Shown here: one piece after another, positions 34,947-43,494 of the stretch
Layout of the letters: each line of letters begins with the position of its first letter
Position numbering within the stretch: position 1 is the stretch's first letter
Assembly (NCBI RefSeq): GCF_028714215.1
Contig: NZ_JAQTMS010000001.1
Location: 151,949 to 215,948, forward strand
From: Rhodoferax sp.
Lineage (GTDB): Bacteria > Pseudomonadota > Gammaproteobacteria > Burkholderiales > Burkholderiaceae_C
Length of the DNA stretch: 64,000 bases
Direction of reading: 5' to 3'
Made by a program: the position numbers and the translations under genes
Notes under the pieces: model-generated
What the model was told of the DNA's origin: nothing
The model's input: the letters and a program-made list of their open reading frames with translations, nothing else
Databases searched by the model: none

Positions 34947-37874
34947 CTAGCGTACCCGATTGCGGCCTTCCTGCTTGGCCCGGTACAGTGCCGCGTCGGC
35001 TTGCGCCACCAGGGCCGCGGCCGAGGTCTGCTCGGAAGGAATGCAGGACGCCACCCCCAGGCTGATGGTCACCACCGGCCCCACCGGCGAGGTGGGATGC
35101 ACAATCGCCAGCGCCTCGCAGGCGGCCCTTAGATCCTCGGCCACGGCCAGCGCCGTGGCGTGATCCGCGGCCGGAATCAGGACGACGAATTCCTCACCCC
35201 CGTAACGCGCCGCCAGATCACCGGCCCGGCCCAGCGACCGAAGGAAGATATCGGCCACCGCGGCCAGGCAGCGGTCCCCTGCCGGGTGCCCCATGGCATC
35301 GTTGTACTGTTTGAAACCGTCGACGTCGGCCATCACAACGGCCAGCGGCATGTGCAAGCGACTGGCGCGCCGCCACTCCTTGTCCAGGGTTTCGTCAAAG
35401 CAGCGGCGGTTCGCCAGCCCGGTCAGCGCGTCGACGAACGAAAGCCGCGACAGGTGCTCGTTCGCCAGCCTGAGTTCCTCCGTTCTTTCCCTCACCAGAC
35501 GCTCCATCTCCAGATTCCTGGCACGCAGATTGCGCGTGCGCAAGCGGAACAGGGTCGCGATCCCGGCCAGCAGGGCGAGCAGCGCAACAGCCCTGAACCA
35601 GGCGGTCTGGTAGAGGTACGGTTTCACGGTGACGGGCAGCACGTCTTGGCTCTCGCTCCAGTGCGTCCCGTCGATCGAGGCGGCGACCCGGAAGCGGTAG
35701 CTGCCATGGGGCAAGGCCGGGAACGAGGCTTCGCGACTGCGGCCCGCATCGACCCAGTCGCGCGTGATCCCCTCCATCTGGTAACGGAATCTCACGCGGT
35801 CGGCGTTGTTCAGCGTCATGGCGGTATAGCGGATCGACAGGGGAGCCGACCCGGGCGGCAGAACCACCTCGGCGTCGCTGGCTCCGCTGACGCCGTCCAC
35901 CAGCACGTTCTCGAACCGGACGCTTGGCGGCGCGCCCGAGCCGGGCAGGTTCAAGGGATCCACGATGACCAGGCCTTTGTTGCTGGGCAGCCATAGCCGG
36001 CCTTTGGCATCGATGGCGCCGGCCGGCTGATGCCCGCCGGCAAAAGTCGTGCTGCGCAGCGCATCGCCGGGGCCGAAGCCGGCCGAGTTCACCTTCTTGA
36101 GGCGCCCTTCCGCGAAGGCATTGAGGTCGGCCCGAGAGACCCGGTAGAAGCCCCGGTTGCAAGTCATCCAGAGGTAGCCCAGGCGATCCTCCAGAATGGT
36201 TTGGGAGATGCCGTCCCAAAGCCCGTCGGCCGGGCGGATGGCGCTCAATCGACCGTCGCGCAGGCGGTTCATCCCCATTCCGTTGGTGCCTATCCACAGG
36301 TTGGAGGACGCGTCCTCGTACAGCGCCAGGATCCAGTTCGAGACCAGGCCGTCGGCCGTGGTCAGTGCCGTGAACTTGGCGTCGCGGTAGCGGATCAGCC
36401 CCTGCCCGGTGGTTCCGAACCAGAGGCTGCCGGCGCGGTCTTCCAGGATCGTCAGCACCCCTTCGGGCGGCGCCCCCGGCTCGCGCACCGGTGCGAAGCC
36501 TTGCCCGGTGAAGCGGGCCAGGCCGGCCCGCGTGCCGGCCCACAGCGTGCCCTGGCGGTCCTGGAACAGGGCGCGCACCTCCGGATTGGGCAGCCCCTGG
36601 GCGACGCCGTAGCGCGCTATCCTTCCATCTCTCAGTCGTGCTACTCCCGCCGTATAGGTGCCGATCCACAGCCAGCCGTCACTATCCTCCAGCAGGCTGG
36701 AGATTTCGTCGGTCGGCAAGCCCTCCTTCTGCCCGATCACCGTGATCCGATCGCCTTCGATCCGGTTCAGCCCGCCGCCCGCGGTGGAGACCCAGGTCAC
36801 CCCGTTGCGGGCGTGCAGCACGGAACGCGTGTTGTCGCTGGAAAGCCCCTCGGGCGTGCCGAAGGCGACGAAGGCCCGGTTGCGCAGCCGGTTCAGGCCG
36901 CCGGTCCAGGTGCCGGTCCAGACACTGCCTTCCCGATCGACGTGAAGCGCCCAGATCTGATCGCCGGCCAGCCCGCCCGCGGTCGAAATCGACGTGAAGC
37001 GGCCCGCGCTCATGCGGCTGACGCCGGCGCCCCAGGTGCCGATCCAGAGGGCTCCCTGTTGATCGCGCGCCAGTGCCGTCAGCTGGTCGGTGGGCAGACC
37101 GTCGGCCACCGTGTAGGTCTTGATGCTGCCGTGATCGACATGGACCAGACCACCCCCGGCAGTGGCGGCCCAGATGCCGCCGCCCGGATCGGCCAGCACC
37201 GAGCGGACCTCCAGGCTGGGAAAGCCGTTGGCCGGCGTCAGGACCTGGAACCGATTCGCCGCGAACGAAACCAGACCGCCGCCGGTGCTGCCGATCCACA
37301 GGGTACCGTCGCGGTCAAAAGCCAGCGTGCGCAGCCGGTTGGTGGGCAGGCCGTCAGCCTGCTGGTAAACCTTGGTGACGCCGTTTTCCCAGCGCACCAG
37401 CCCGTTCTCGGTGGCGGCCCAGACGACCCCATCGCTGGCCTGCGCAAAGGCCCAGACGCGCCGGCCGGCGCTCACTTGTTCGGAGATGGCAACCTGAAAC
37501 TTTCCGTTGCGATAGAGGGCCGCGCCCTTGCTGTGGCCGATCCAGAGATTTTGCTGCGCGTCCTCCATCAGACCAAAGATCGGCTGGGAGGACACATCCG
37601 GCACCTGCGGCGATTCATAGGTCGTGAAGCGCACGCCGTCGAAGCGCGCCAGCCCGCCCGCGGTTCCGACCCAGAGGTAACCGTCGCGCGTCTGCAGCAG
37701 GGTCTGAACGGTGTTCAGGGGCAGCCCTTGCTCGGTCTGCCAGCCGTCGATCTTGTACTGGGTGAGAGCCTTGCCCGGATCACCCGGCCCGGCGCCCCAG
37801 GCCGGCCCCGCTCCCAGCGTCAACGCCATCGAGAGGAAGCAACACAGCCAAGCCAGCCACCGCGGTAGCGTCAT
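34947..37874 (-). CDS. sensor diguanylate cyclase with two-component-regulator propeller, Y_Y_Y and GGDEF domains
   Basis: A 975-residue membrane sensor. The signal segment is followed by about 14 propeller repeats of the pattern DG-x-LWIGT-x-GGL (aa 35-690), a Y_Y_Y domain (about aa 700-770, RFRYQMEGITRDWVDAG), one transmembrane helix (WFRAVALLALLAGIATLF), a short coiled coil (ARNLEMERLVRERTEELRLANEHLSRL) and a GGDEF domain. The active-site motif is GGEEF at aa 892-896 and the inhibitory site RAGD lies just before it (aa 883-886). It should make c-di-GMP in response to a periplasmic cue and be product-inhibited. Confidence 0.93.
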   Translation of the reverse strand: MTLPRWLAWLCCFLSMALTLGAGPAWGAGPGDPGKALTQYKIDGWQTEQGLPLNTVQTLLQTRDGYLWVGTAGGLARFDGVRFTTYESPQVPDVSSQPIFGLMEDAQQNLWIGHSKGAALYRNGKFQVAISEQVSAGRRVWAFAQASDGVVWAATENGLVRWENGVTKVYQQADGLPTNRLRTLAFDRDGTLWIGSTGGGLVSFAANRFQVLTPANGFPSLEVRSVLADPGGGIWAATAGGGLVHVDHGSIKTYTVADGLPTDQLTALARDQQGALWIGTWGAGVSRMSAGRFTSISTAGGLAGDQIWALHVDREGSVWTGTWTGGLNRLRNRAFVAFGTPEGLSSDNTRSVLHARNGVTWVSTAGGGLNRIEGDRITVIGQKEGLPTDEISSLLEDSDGWLWIGTYTAGVARLRDGRIARYGVAQGLPNPEVRALFQDRQGTLWAGTRAGLARFTGQGFAPVREPGAPPEGVLTILEDRAGSLWFGTTGQGLIRYRDAKFTALTTADGLVSNWILALYEDASSNLWIGTNGMGMNRLRDGRLSAIRPADGLWDGISQTILEDRLGYLWMTCNRGFYRVSRADLNAFAEGRLKKVNSAGFGPGDALRSTTFAGGHQPAGAIDAKGRLWLPSNKGLVIVDPLNLPGSGAPPSVRFENVLVDGVSGASDAEVVLPPGSAPLSIRYTAMTLNNADRVRFRYQMEGITRDWVDAGRSREASFPALPHGSYRFRVAASIDGTHWSESQDVLPVTVKPYLYQTAWFRAVALLALLAGIATLFRLRTRNLRARNLEMERLVRERTEELRLANEHLSRLSFVDALTGLANRRCFDETLDKEWRRASRLHMPLAVVMADVDGFKQYNDAMGHPAGDRCLAAVADIFLRSLGRAGDLAARYGGEEFVVLIPAADHATALAVAEDLRAACEALAIVHPTSPVGPVVTISLGVASCIPSEQTSAAALVAQADAALYRAKQEGRNRVR

Positions 37875-38053
37875 GGCGATCCAGCGGCGTCAGCGAAGAA
37901 ACACTTGTCCGGCATCGGGTTATTGAATCAGGAAGTTGAGTCGCCCAAAACCAGACGGACAGGCTTTCCAACAGCGGAGGTCCAAGTATCACACACTTGG
38001 CCATCGGCAAAATCCCCCCTTTGCGCGCCTGGGCAGCCGCGATGCCCGGTGAG

Positions 38054-38551
38054 TTACTTCACCCTGGCAAAAGCCACCACCTGGTTCTTGCCGAAATGTT
38101 TGGCGCACTTCGGGCAGGTGGCGTAGAAGAAAAAGAGCTTGTCCAATTCTCTCCCCCGTTCCGTGACGAATTTTTCTGTCTGCGCGATCCAGGAGCCTAT
38201 GTCCCGAAAAGGCCCGCTAAACACTTTGGTCAGGAAGGTACCGGACAGATACTCCGTCTGCATGTCCGGCACGGCGCGGTCGGTGGCAATGTAGACGTCG
38301 GAGCCCCAAGGCGATACTTCGTCAACCAGCCACAAAGGCTCGGCGGCGTAAGCCTGCGCCTGTTCGATCGCGGCCTGGTCGCGGGTCATCACCGAGCCAA
38401 AATTGAGCGGAACGTGCAGAAACTCCCGAATATGGTCTTTCACGAAGGGCTTGTCTTTCCAGACGAATTCCTGACCCTCCCAACGTGCCTCGTCCAGCTT
38501 TGCGCAGCACCCGGTTTCCTGGTTGTCATATCCTGTTTCAGCCAACTTCAT
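38054..38551 (-). CDS. conserved hypothetical protein with C-terminal CxxC
   Basis: A 165-residue soluble protein. Recognisable conserved stretches are FVWKDKPFVKDHIREFLHVPLNFG and the terminal KLFFFYATCPKCAKHFGKN, where the CPKC pair could bind metal or be redox-active. There is also GCCAKLD near the N-terminus. I recall the family as uncharacterised and often labelled a hydrolase without support. It is 75 bases downstream of the phosphoesterase-like gene on the same strand and could be the last gene of that run. Confidence 0.6.
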   Translation of the reverse strand: MKLAETGYDNQETGCCAKLDEARWEGQEFVWKDKPFVKDHIREFLHVPLNFGSVMTRDQAAIEQAQAYAAEPLWLVDEVSPWGSDVYIATDRAVPDMQTEYLSGTFLTKVFSGPFRDIGSWIAQTEKFVTERGRELDKLFFFYATCPKCAKHFGKNQVVAFARVK

Positions 38552-38625
38552 GGAGCCCTCCTGATTACGACGAATGGAAAAGTGCTCAACGCTAAGACAA
38601 TGGATAAAGACCTTCTTGATAACTA

Positions 38626-39654
38626 TCAGCGTATTGGCACCGTGCCCGACGCCGCCCCAGAGCCGCTGACGGGCCGGCGCTGCCCCGGACTCTGGCGCGA
38701 AGGGCCGTGGGCTTGCGACGGAACGTATTGCGGACCATCGGTGATTCTTCCGAAGTACGACGTGTGGGCATCCGAGCCGGGCGGCCAGAGCGACAGGAAA
38801 TGGCGTTGCCAGGCGGCGCCGTCATAGTCAATCGGCAAGGCGTCGATGCGGACCTCCCCCAGTTGCGACCCATAGAGCGGTGCATGCGGCGAAACATGCC
38901 GGCTGATGCGCGTCAGCAACCCGCTGCGCCGACCCCGGAAGTTGGGCAACCCGGCCGCCCCGTTGTTGACCACCACGCCCTGGCCGTGGGTTAGGCCGAA
39001 TTGCCTGAGCGCCGGCAGACAGGTATGGCTGCTGGCAAAAATGTCGACCTCGGCAGCGGCGAAGGCGGCCGCAATTCGGCTTTGATTGGCGGGCCGGTCC
39101 AGTTCGGCGCCGTCGAATTGCCAGCCGGCCAGCGAATCGGCATCACCATGCACCACGCCGATCCGGATGGCGCCAATCTGGTAGCGTGCAAAAAGAGGCA
39201 ACGCGGCCAGTTGCGCCAGGATATGGGGGTGCCGGCGCGCGGTATTTTTGAGCTGCGCGTGAATCCGGTTGGAGCGTTCGACCACGCCCTGCTCCACCGT
39301 CGCCGGGTAAGCGCAACCGCAGCCGGCCGCATCCTGCGCGCTGGCGAACTCGAACTCCACATTGCCTAGCGTGGCGTGATGCCGCAGCACCACCTGGTTG
39401 ATGGCGCGAAAGCCTTCATCGTCGACGTTGAACCAGTTGAAATCGCCATTGAAGCAGAGGCTCACCGGTGCCGGCTCGGCCTCGGCCAGCGCCTGGATGC
39501 AGTCCAGCGCAAATAGATTGCCGTACAGACCGCCCACCAGGTACAAGGTCTCGACCGGCCGGGTCGGGGCTCTTGCCAGCGCCGCCGCGCCGTAGCGGTA
39601 AGCCAGCGGACAACTGCGGCCGGCGATCAGGTTCACAACGGAGCCCCCGTGCAC
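38626..39654 (-). CDS. metallophosphoesterase-like protein
   Basis: A 342-residue protein with a calcineurin-like outline: YLVGGLYGNLFAL (position of the usual D-x-H-GN motif), LCFNGDFNWFN (GD motif), VVHGDADSL and SSHTCLP (GH-x-H-like). The first motif lacks the Asp and His that bind metal in active enzymes, so activity may be changed. A GCGCAYP loop adds two Cys. The start at 39654 lies 22 bases inside the ATPase gene, so the two are coupled. Association with a PhnCDE-like importer suggests action on an imported phospho-compound. Confidence 0.6.
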   Translation of the reverse strand: MHGGSVVNLIAGRSCPLAYRYGAAALARAPTRPVETLYLVGGLYGNLFALDCIQALAEAEPAPVSLCFNGDFNWFNVDDEGFRAINQVVLRHHATLGNVEFEFASAQDAAGCGCAYPATVEQGVVERSNRIHAQLKNTARRHPHILAQLAALPLFARYQIGAIRIGVVHGDADSLAGWQFDGAELDRPANQSRIAAAFAAAEVDIFASSHTCLPALRQFGLTHGQGVVVNNGAAGLPNFRGRRSGLLTRISRHVSPHAPLYGSQLGEVRIDALPIDYDGAAWQRHFLSLWPPGSDAHTSYFGRITDGPQYVPSQAHGPSRQSPGQRRPVSGSGAASGTVPIR

Positions 39655-40418
39655 ATTTTCCTATCAACAGCGCCATCCTGACGGTACAACTGGTCCAGAC
39701 AAGGCGCGTCGACCGCCGCCAGCGGCAGATCGAAAACGATGCGACCCTGTTTCATGCCGATCACGCGCTGGGCCAACAAAGGTAGCAGGGACGGGTTGTG
39801 GACCACCGAAATCAAGGCCGCGTCACCCGCCGCCGCGGCCATCAGCTTACATACTTCGGTGGCCGCCGCCGGGTCCAGCGCGGCAGTGGGTTCATCGGCC
39901 AGAATCAGTTGCGGCCGCTGCATCAGCATTCTGGCGATGGCGACTTTTTGCCGCTCGCCACCGGACAGGCGATCGGTTCGCGTATCCGCGCGTGACAGCA
40001 TGCCGACCTGTCGCAGGGCGGCTTGTGCCGCCTGGATCTCGGTCGCGGTGTAACAGCGAGCCCAACTGCGCCAGCCGCTGACGCGCCCCAGGCTGCCGAT
40101 CAACACGTTTTCCAGCGCCGTCAGGCGTTGCACCAGATGCAGGCCTTGCATGATCTGGCCCAGCGAACAGCGCAGGGCACGCAACTCATGGCTGGCGACT
40201 GGCCCGTGCAAGGCATGACCCAACACCCGGGCCTGCCCGGCGCTGGGGCGAACAAAACCACTGAGCAGGCGAAACAGGGTCGACTTGCCGGCGCCGTTGT
40301 GGCCCACGATGGCAATCCGCTCACCCGCCTCGACTTTCAATCGATCGACTTGCAGCCGAAAGGAACCACCGCTGGAGCAATCCACCGAATCCAGCTCAAT
40401 CACGGCCGTAGCGCTCAT
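39633..40418 (-). CDS. PhnC-like ABC transporter ATPase
   Basis: A 261-residue ATPase subunit of the phosphonate-type importer class. Walker A is GHNGAGKST (about aa 36-44), the signature is LSGGERQK, Walker B is LILADEPTAALD and the H-loop is ISVVHNPS. The start at 40418 overlaps the permease stop (ATGA); the frame to 40601 lies within the permease. The ATPase, permease and binding protein form a complete importer. Confidence 0.9.
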   Translation of the reverse strand: MSATAVIELDSVDCSSGGSFRLQVDRLKVEAGERIAIVGHNGAGKSTLFRLLSGFVRPSAGQARVLGHALHGPVASHELRALRCSLGQIMQGLHLVQRLTALENVLIGSLGRVSGWRSWARCYTATEIQAAQAALRQVGMLSRADTRTDRLSGGERQKVAIARMLMQRPQLILADEPTAALDPAAATEVCKLMAAAAGDAALISVVHNPSLLPLLAQRVIGMKQGRIVFDLPLAAVDAPCLDQLYRQDGAVDRKMCTGAPL

Positions 40419-41293
40419 GACAAAGCCTTCCGGATCCGGCTGCCCAGCGCGTCGAAGCTGGAGACCACCACCACCACCACCAGCAACACCGTCGCCAGAC
40501 GTCCCCATTGAAACAGGGACGTTGCTTCCGTGATCAGCAAGCCCAGTCCGCCGGCACCGATGACACCCAGAATGGTGGAGTCGCGGATGTTGAATTCCCA
40601 CAGGTAGAGGTGACTGGAGACGAACTGCGGCAAGACAGCCGGCCAGACCGCGTTGAAAAACACCTGCATCGGGCTGCCACCGACACTGCGCACGGCATCT
40701 ACCGCCGCCATGTCCAGCGCTTCGATAGCCTCGGCGAACAGCTTGCCGTAGCTGCCCATCGAATGCAGGGCGATGGCCAGGATGCCGGCGGTGGGCCCGA
40801 GCCCGACAATACCCACCAGCACCAGGCCGAAGACCAGGGTGTGGATGGCGCGCGCCACGTCCAGCACCGCCTTGGCCAGCAGGCGCAGGGGCATGGGTGC
40901 CGCCAGATTGCGCGCCGTCAGGATGGCCAGCGGCAGCGAGAGCAGCGCCCCCAGCAGGGAACCCAGGGTGGCGATGCGGAAGGTGGTCCAGGTCGCTGCC
41001 GCCAAGCCTTCCAGGTAGTGGGCCTCGACGGTACGCCGGTTTTCCAGGCGCAACAGGGTGCCGTCGTCGCTGCGGTATTCCAGTTGCGGGTTGCCGAACC
41101 AGACGTCCAGAAAGCTGGGATGGGCAAATTCGCCGACCGTCTTGAGCAGATTTTCCAGCGGGTGCCGGCCCAGCGACAGTTCACGCTCCCCGATCAATGA
41201 CGCCAGACAGGCCGCCAGCAGGACGGCGTAAAGCAGGGTCAATCCCAAAAAGCCCAACCGGCCGGCGGACCGTCTGGAAATACGCTGCCACAT
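40415..41293 (-). CDS. PhnE-like ABC transporter permease
   Basis: A 292-residue inner-membrane permease. It has an N-terminal helix, a periplasmic region (LENLLKTVGEFAHPSFLDVWFGN), then the binding-protein-dependent transport core of about five helices. The coupling-helix EAA motif is EAIEALDMAAVDAVRSVGGS. It begins 2 bases after the binding-protein stop and overlaps the ATPase start. Ligand class (phosphonate, phosphite, arsenate or selenate derivative) cannot be told from the permease. Confidence 0.9.
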   Translation of the reverse strand: MWQRISRRSAGRLGFLGLTLLYAVLLAACLASLIGERELSLGRHPLENLLKTVGEFAHPSFLDVWFGNPQLEYRSDDGTLLRLENRRTVEAHYLEGLAAATWTTFRIATLGSLLGALLSLPLAILTARNLAAPMPLRLLAKAVLDVARAIHTLVFGLVLVGIVGLGPTAGILAIALHSMGSYGKLFAEAIEALDMAAVDAVRSVGGSPMQVFFNAVWPAVLPQFVSSHLYLWEFNIRDSTILGVIGAGGLGLLITEATSLFQWGRLATVLLVVVVVVSSFDALGSRIRKALS

Positions 41294-41295
41294 GC

Positions 41296-42162
41296 CTAAC
41301 GGGCTTGCAGCGTTCCAGTCGCCAGGCCGGCGTCGCGTATCGGCTTGTAGAAGTCGTTGTCGCGGCTGACGAAGCCGGTGTAGTGCCGCGGCAGCAAGTC
41401 CGGTTGGCTCCTGAGTGCGTCGCTCACCCCGGCAAGCGCGCTGCGCAGGCGCTTGACGAAATCGGGGTCGCGCGCCAGCTCACGGCTGACCGCCACGGCA
41501 TCGTTGGGCAGCGGCGCCGATTGCCAGATGATTTTGGACAACTCGGCCTTGATCAAGCCCTGTTCGATCATGGCGTTGCGATTGCGGTTGTAGTCGGCCC
41601 CAGCGTCCAGCGCGCCTTGCGTGACCTGCGTTTCGATCGCCTGGTGCTTGGTGTAGATCAGCTTGCTGAAATAGCGCTCCGGGTCGATGTTGTTTTGCAT
41701 GAAGTAATGCAGGGGAATCAGATAACCAGAGGTGGAACCCTTGTCGCCGAAAGCGAAGCTGCGCCCTTTCAAATCCTTGGGGCTGTTGATGCCCGATGCC
41801 GGATGCGTCACGATGATGGCGAAGTATTCCGGCTTGCCGTCGTAAAGAATGGTGGAGACCACCTGGGCCTGGGCTTGATGGTTGGCCAGCACGTAACCCC
41901 AGGGCCCCATCAAGGCGATGTCGGTCTCGCCGTTGGCCAGCGACTTGGCCAGCCCTTCCCAACTGTCGACGGTGCGCAGCTCCACCGCGCGCCCCAGTTT
42001 CCGGGCCAGATAGCTGGCCAGCGGTCTATAGGTCGCGTCGTTCTTGTCCTTGTCCGGCTGGAACAGCCCGACGCCCAGCCTCAGGGGCGGTTCGGCGGCA
42101 GCGAAGTTGCTGAAGGTAACGGCGGCCAGCAAGGCAAGGAAAAATTTCTGCAACAGTGTCAT
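41296..42162 (-). CDS. PhnD-like periplasmic substrate-binding protein
   Basis: A 288-residue secreted binding protein. The Sec signal ends near NFAAAE (about aa 23). PhnD-family marks are YRPLASYLARKLGRAVELRTV, ETDIALMGPWGYVLAN, and FGDKGSTSGYLIPLHYF, where the Ser/Thr-rich GSTSGY loop holds the oxyanion. PhnD relatives bind phosphonates or phosphite, and one clade was proposed to bind selenate. The gene is preceded by four rSAM-cluster genes across a 67-base gap, so a Se, As or P oxyanion or organic derivative is a fair guess. Confidence 0.85.
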   Translation of the reverse strand: MTLLQKFFLALLAAVTFSNFAAAEPPLRLGVGLFQPDKDKNDATYRPLASYLARKLGRAVELRTVDSWEGLAKSLANGETDIALMGPWGYVLANHQAQAQVVSTILYDGKPEYFAIIVTHPASGINSPKDLKGRSFAFGDKGSTSGYLIPLHYFMQNNIDPERYFSKLIYTKHQAIETQVTQGALDAGADYNRNRNAMIEQGLIKAELSKIIWQSAPLPNDAVAVSRELARDPDFVKRLRSALAGVSDALRSQPDLLPRHYTGFVSRDNDFYKPIRDAGLATGTLQAR

Positions 42163-42229
42163 GGTCAGTAGTGGTCCGGGTATTTGAGGAAATAGGTTCT
42201 CTCTTCAGTCGTTGCGAAGGGGGTTTTTG

Positions 42230-42823
42230 TTACAGCCATTTCAAATCCTCGGGCTGGTCAATGTCGTGCAGCATCGGCAGGTGTTGCACCGACCACTCCA
42301 GTTGTTTCAAGCGCTGCACCGTCTCCTTCGCAACGCTGTCGGTGCTCCAGGCAATACCTTCGAACAGCGAGCGGTGAAAACGCTTCAGACCCAGCAGCAC
42401 ATAGCCGCCATCAAAAGCGGGCACCAGGGTGGCGTCGCAGCAGCGCAAGGCACCGGCGGCTTGTTGCAGTTGCGCTGCCTTGAGTCCCGGGCAATCGGTG
42501 CCTGTCAGCAGCACCGCTTCGCCGCAGTCCAGCACGCGTTGCGCCGCGCGCGCCATGCGCTCGCCCAGGTCCCCTTGGCCCTGCTCGGTCCACTGCAGCG
42601 CAGCGGGTAGCGGCAGGGTGCGCCACACCGGCTCTGTCGGGGCGGGCGTCACGCACAGTTCGATGGGCCCCAGGTTGGCGCTGTAGGCCTCCTGCACGGC
42701 ACGCAACAACATACGGCGTGCCAGATCGGCCGCACCCTGGGCGCCCAGGGCCGGGATCAACCGGGTTTTCGCCAAGCCAGGCAGCGGCGCCTTGGCAAAT
42801 ATCACGGTACGCACCGGCTTCAT
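42230..42823 (-). CDS. DUF2064 / rSAM-selenodomain-associated transferase 1
   Basis: A 197-residue protein of the CofC/MobA-like nucleotidyltransferase fold known as DUF2064, called transferase 1 associated with the radical SAM/selenodomain protein. Marks are VIFAKAPLPGLAKTRLIPALG at the N-terminus, the metal motif TGTDCPGL and AFDGGYVLLGLKR. Reaction unknown. The start at 42823 overlaps the GT2 stop (ATGA), so the two transferases are made together; the longer frame to 42982 lies inside the neighbouring gene. Confidence 0.88.
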   Translation of the reverse strand: MKPVRTVIFAKAPLPGLAKTRLIPALGAQGAADLARRMLLRAVQEAYSANLGPIELCVTPAPTEPVWRTLPLPAALQWTEQGQGDLGERMARAAQRVLDCGEAVLLTGTDCPGLKAAQLQQAAGALRCCDATLVPAFDGGYVLLGLKRFHRSLFEGIAWSTDSVAKETVQRLKQLEWSVQHLPMLHDIDQPEDLKWL

Positions 42824-43494
42824 CGATAGGCCTTGGCCAGTTGCGCCACCGGTACGCCGCGCCAGTAAGCCCAGCGCAAACGCCACATCAGCCAAATCGT
42901 GGCCCACACGCCATGCGCTTCCCAGCGTCGCCCCGAGGTGCTGACACAGCGATCGATGCAGGCCGGGCGCGATAGCTGGCACAAGCGTTTGGACAGCTCG
43001 ACGTCTTCCATCAAGGCCTGATCCGGAAAAGAGCCCACCGCTTCAAAAGCGGCGCGTCTGACAAAAATGGCCTGATCGCCGGTGGCAATGCCACTCAGCC
43101 GGGAGCGCACATTCATCATGCGACTGACCACGCGCAGCATCAAATGACGGCCAGTGATGCGGACATCGAAGCGGCCCCAGCAATGCTGGCCGTTGGCCAG
43201 CGCCTGAGTCACCAAGGCGATGGCACCCTCGGGCAAGTGCGTGTCGGCATGCAGGAACAGCAGCACCTCGCCGCTGGCCTGCGCGGCACCGCAGTTCATT
43301 TGCCGGGCCCGGCCGCGCGGCGAGCGCAGCAGCTTGAAACCGGCACACTGCGCCAGGTTGGCGGACCCATCTTCACTGCCACCATCGACGATCAACACCT
43401 CGCAACCCTGGCGCAGCAGCGGCAGCAAATGCGCCAGCAGGGCCGGCAGCGCCGCCGCCTCGTTGAGTACTGGAACGATGATGGAGAGCGTCAC
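42820..43494 (-). CDS. GT2-like glycosyltransferase, rSAM-selenodomain-associated transferase 2
   Basis: A 224-residue family 2 glycosyltransferase of the type named transferase 2 in the radical SAM/selenodomain cluster. The nucleotide-sugar region is LSIIVPVLNEAAALP and VDGGSEDGSA; the LFLHADTHLP (D-x-D-like) and LMEDVELSKRL motifs complete the active site. The start is GTG 43494 (MTLSIIVP), overlapping the stop of the oxidoreductase (GTGA). In arsenosugar pathways a GT could add a sugar, but no substrate is proven. Confidence 0.88.
   Translation of the reverse strand: MTLSIIVPVLNEAAALPALLAHLLPLLRQGCEVLIVDGGSEDGSANLAQCAGFKLLRSPRGRARQMNCGAAQASGEVLLFLHADTHLPEGAIALVTQALANGQHCWGRFDVRITGRHLMLRVVSRMMNVRSRLSGIATGDQAIFVRRAAFEAVGSFPDQALMEDVELSKRLCQLSRPACIDRCVSTSGRRWEAHGVWATIWLMWRLRWAYWRGVPVAQLAKAYR

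Noticed and set aside
36030..37868. 612-residue frame antisense to the propeller-GGDEF gene
   Set aside because: Repetitive only because the propeller repeats are read backwards; no domain or start signal.
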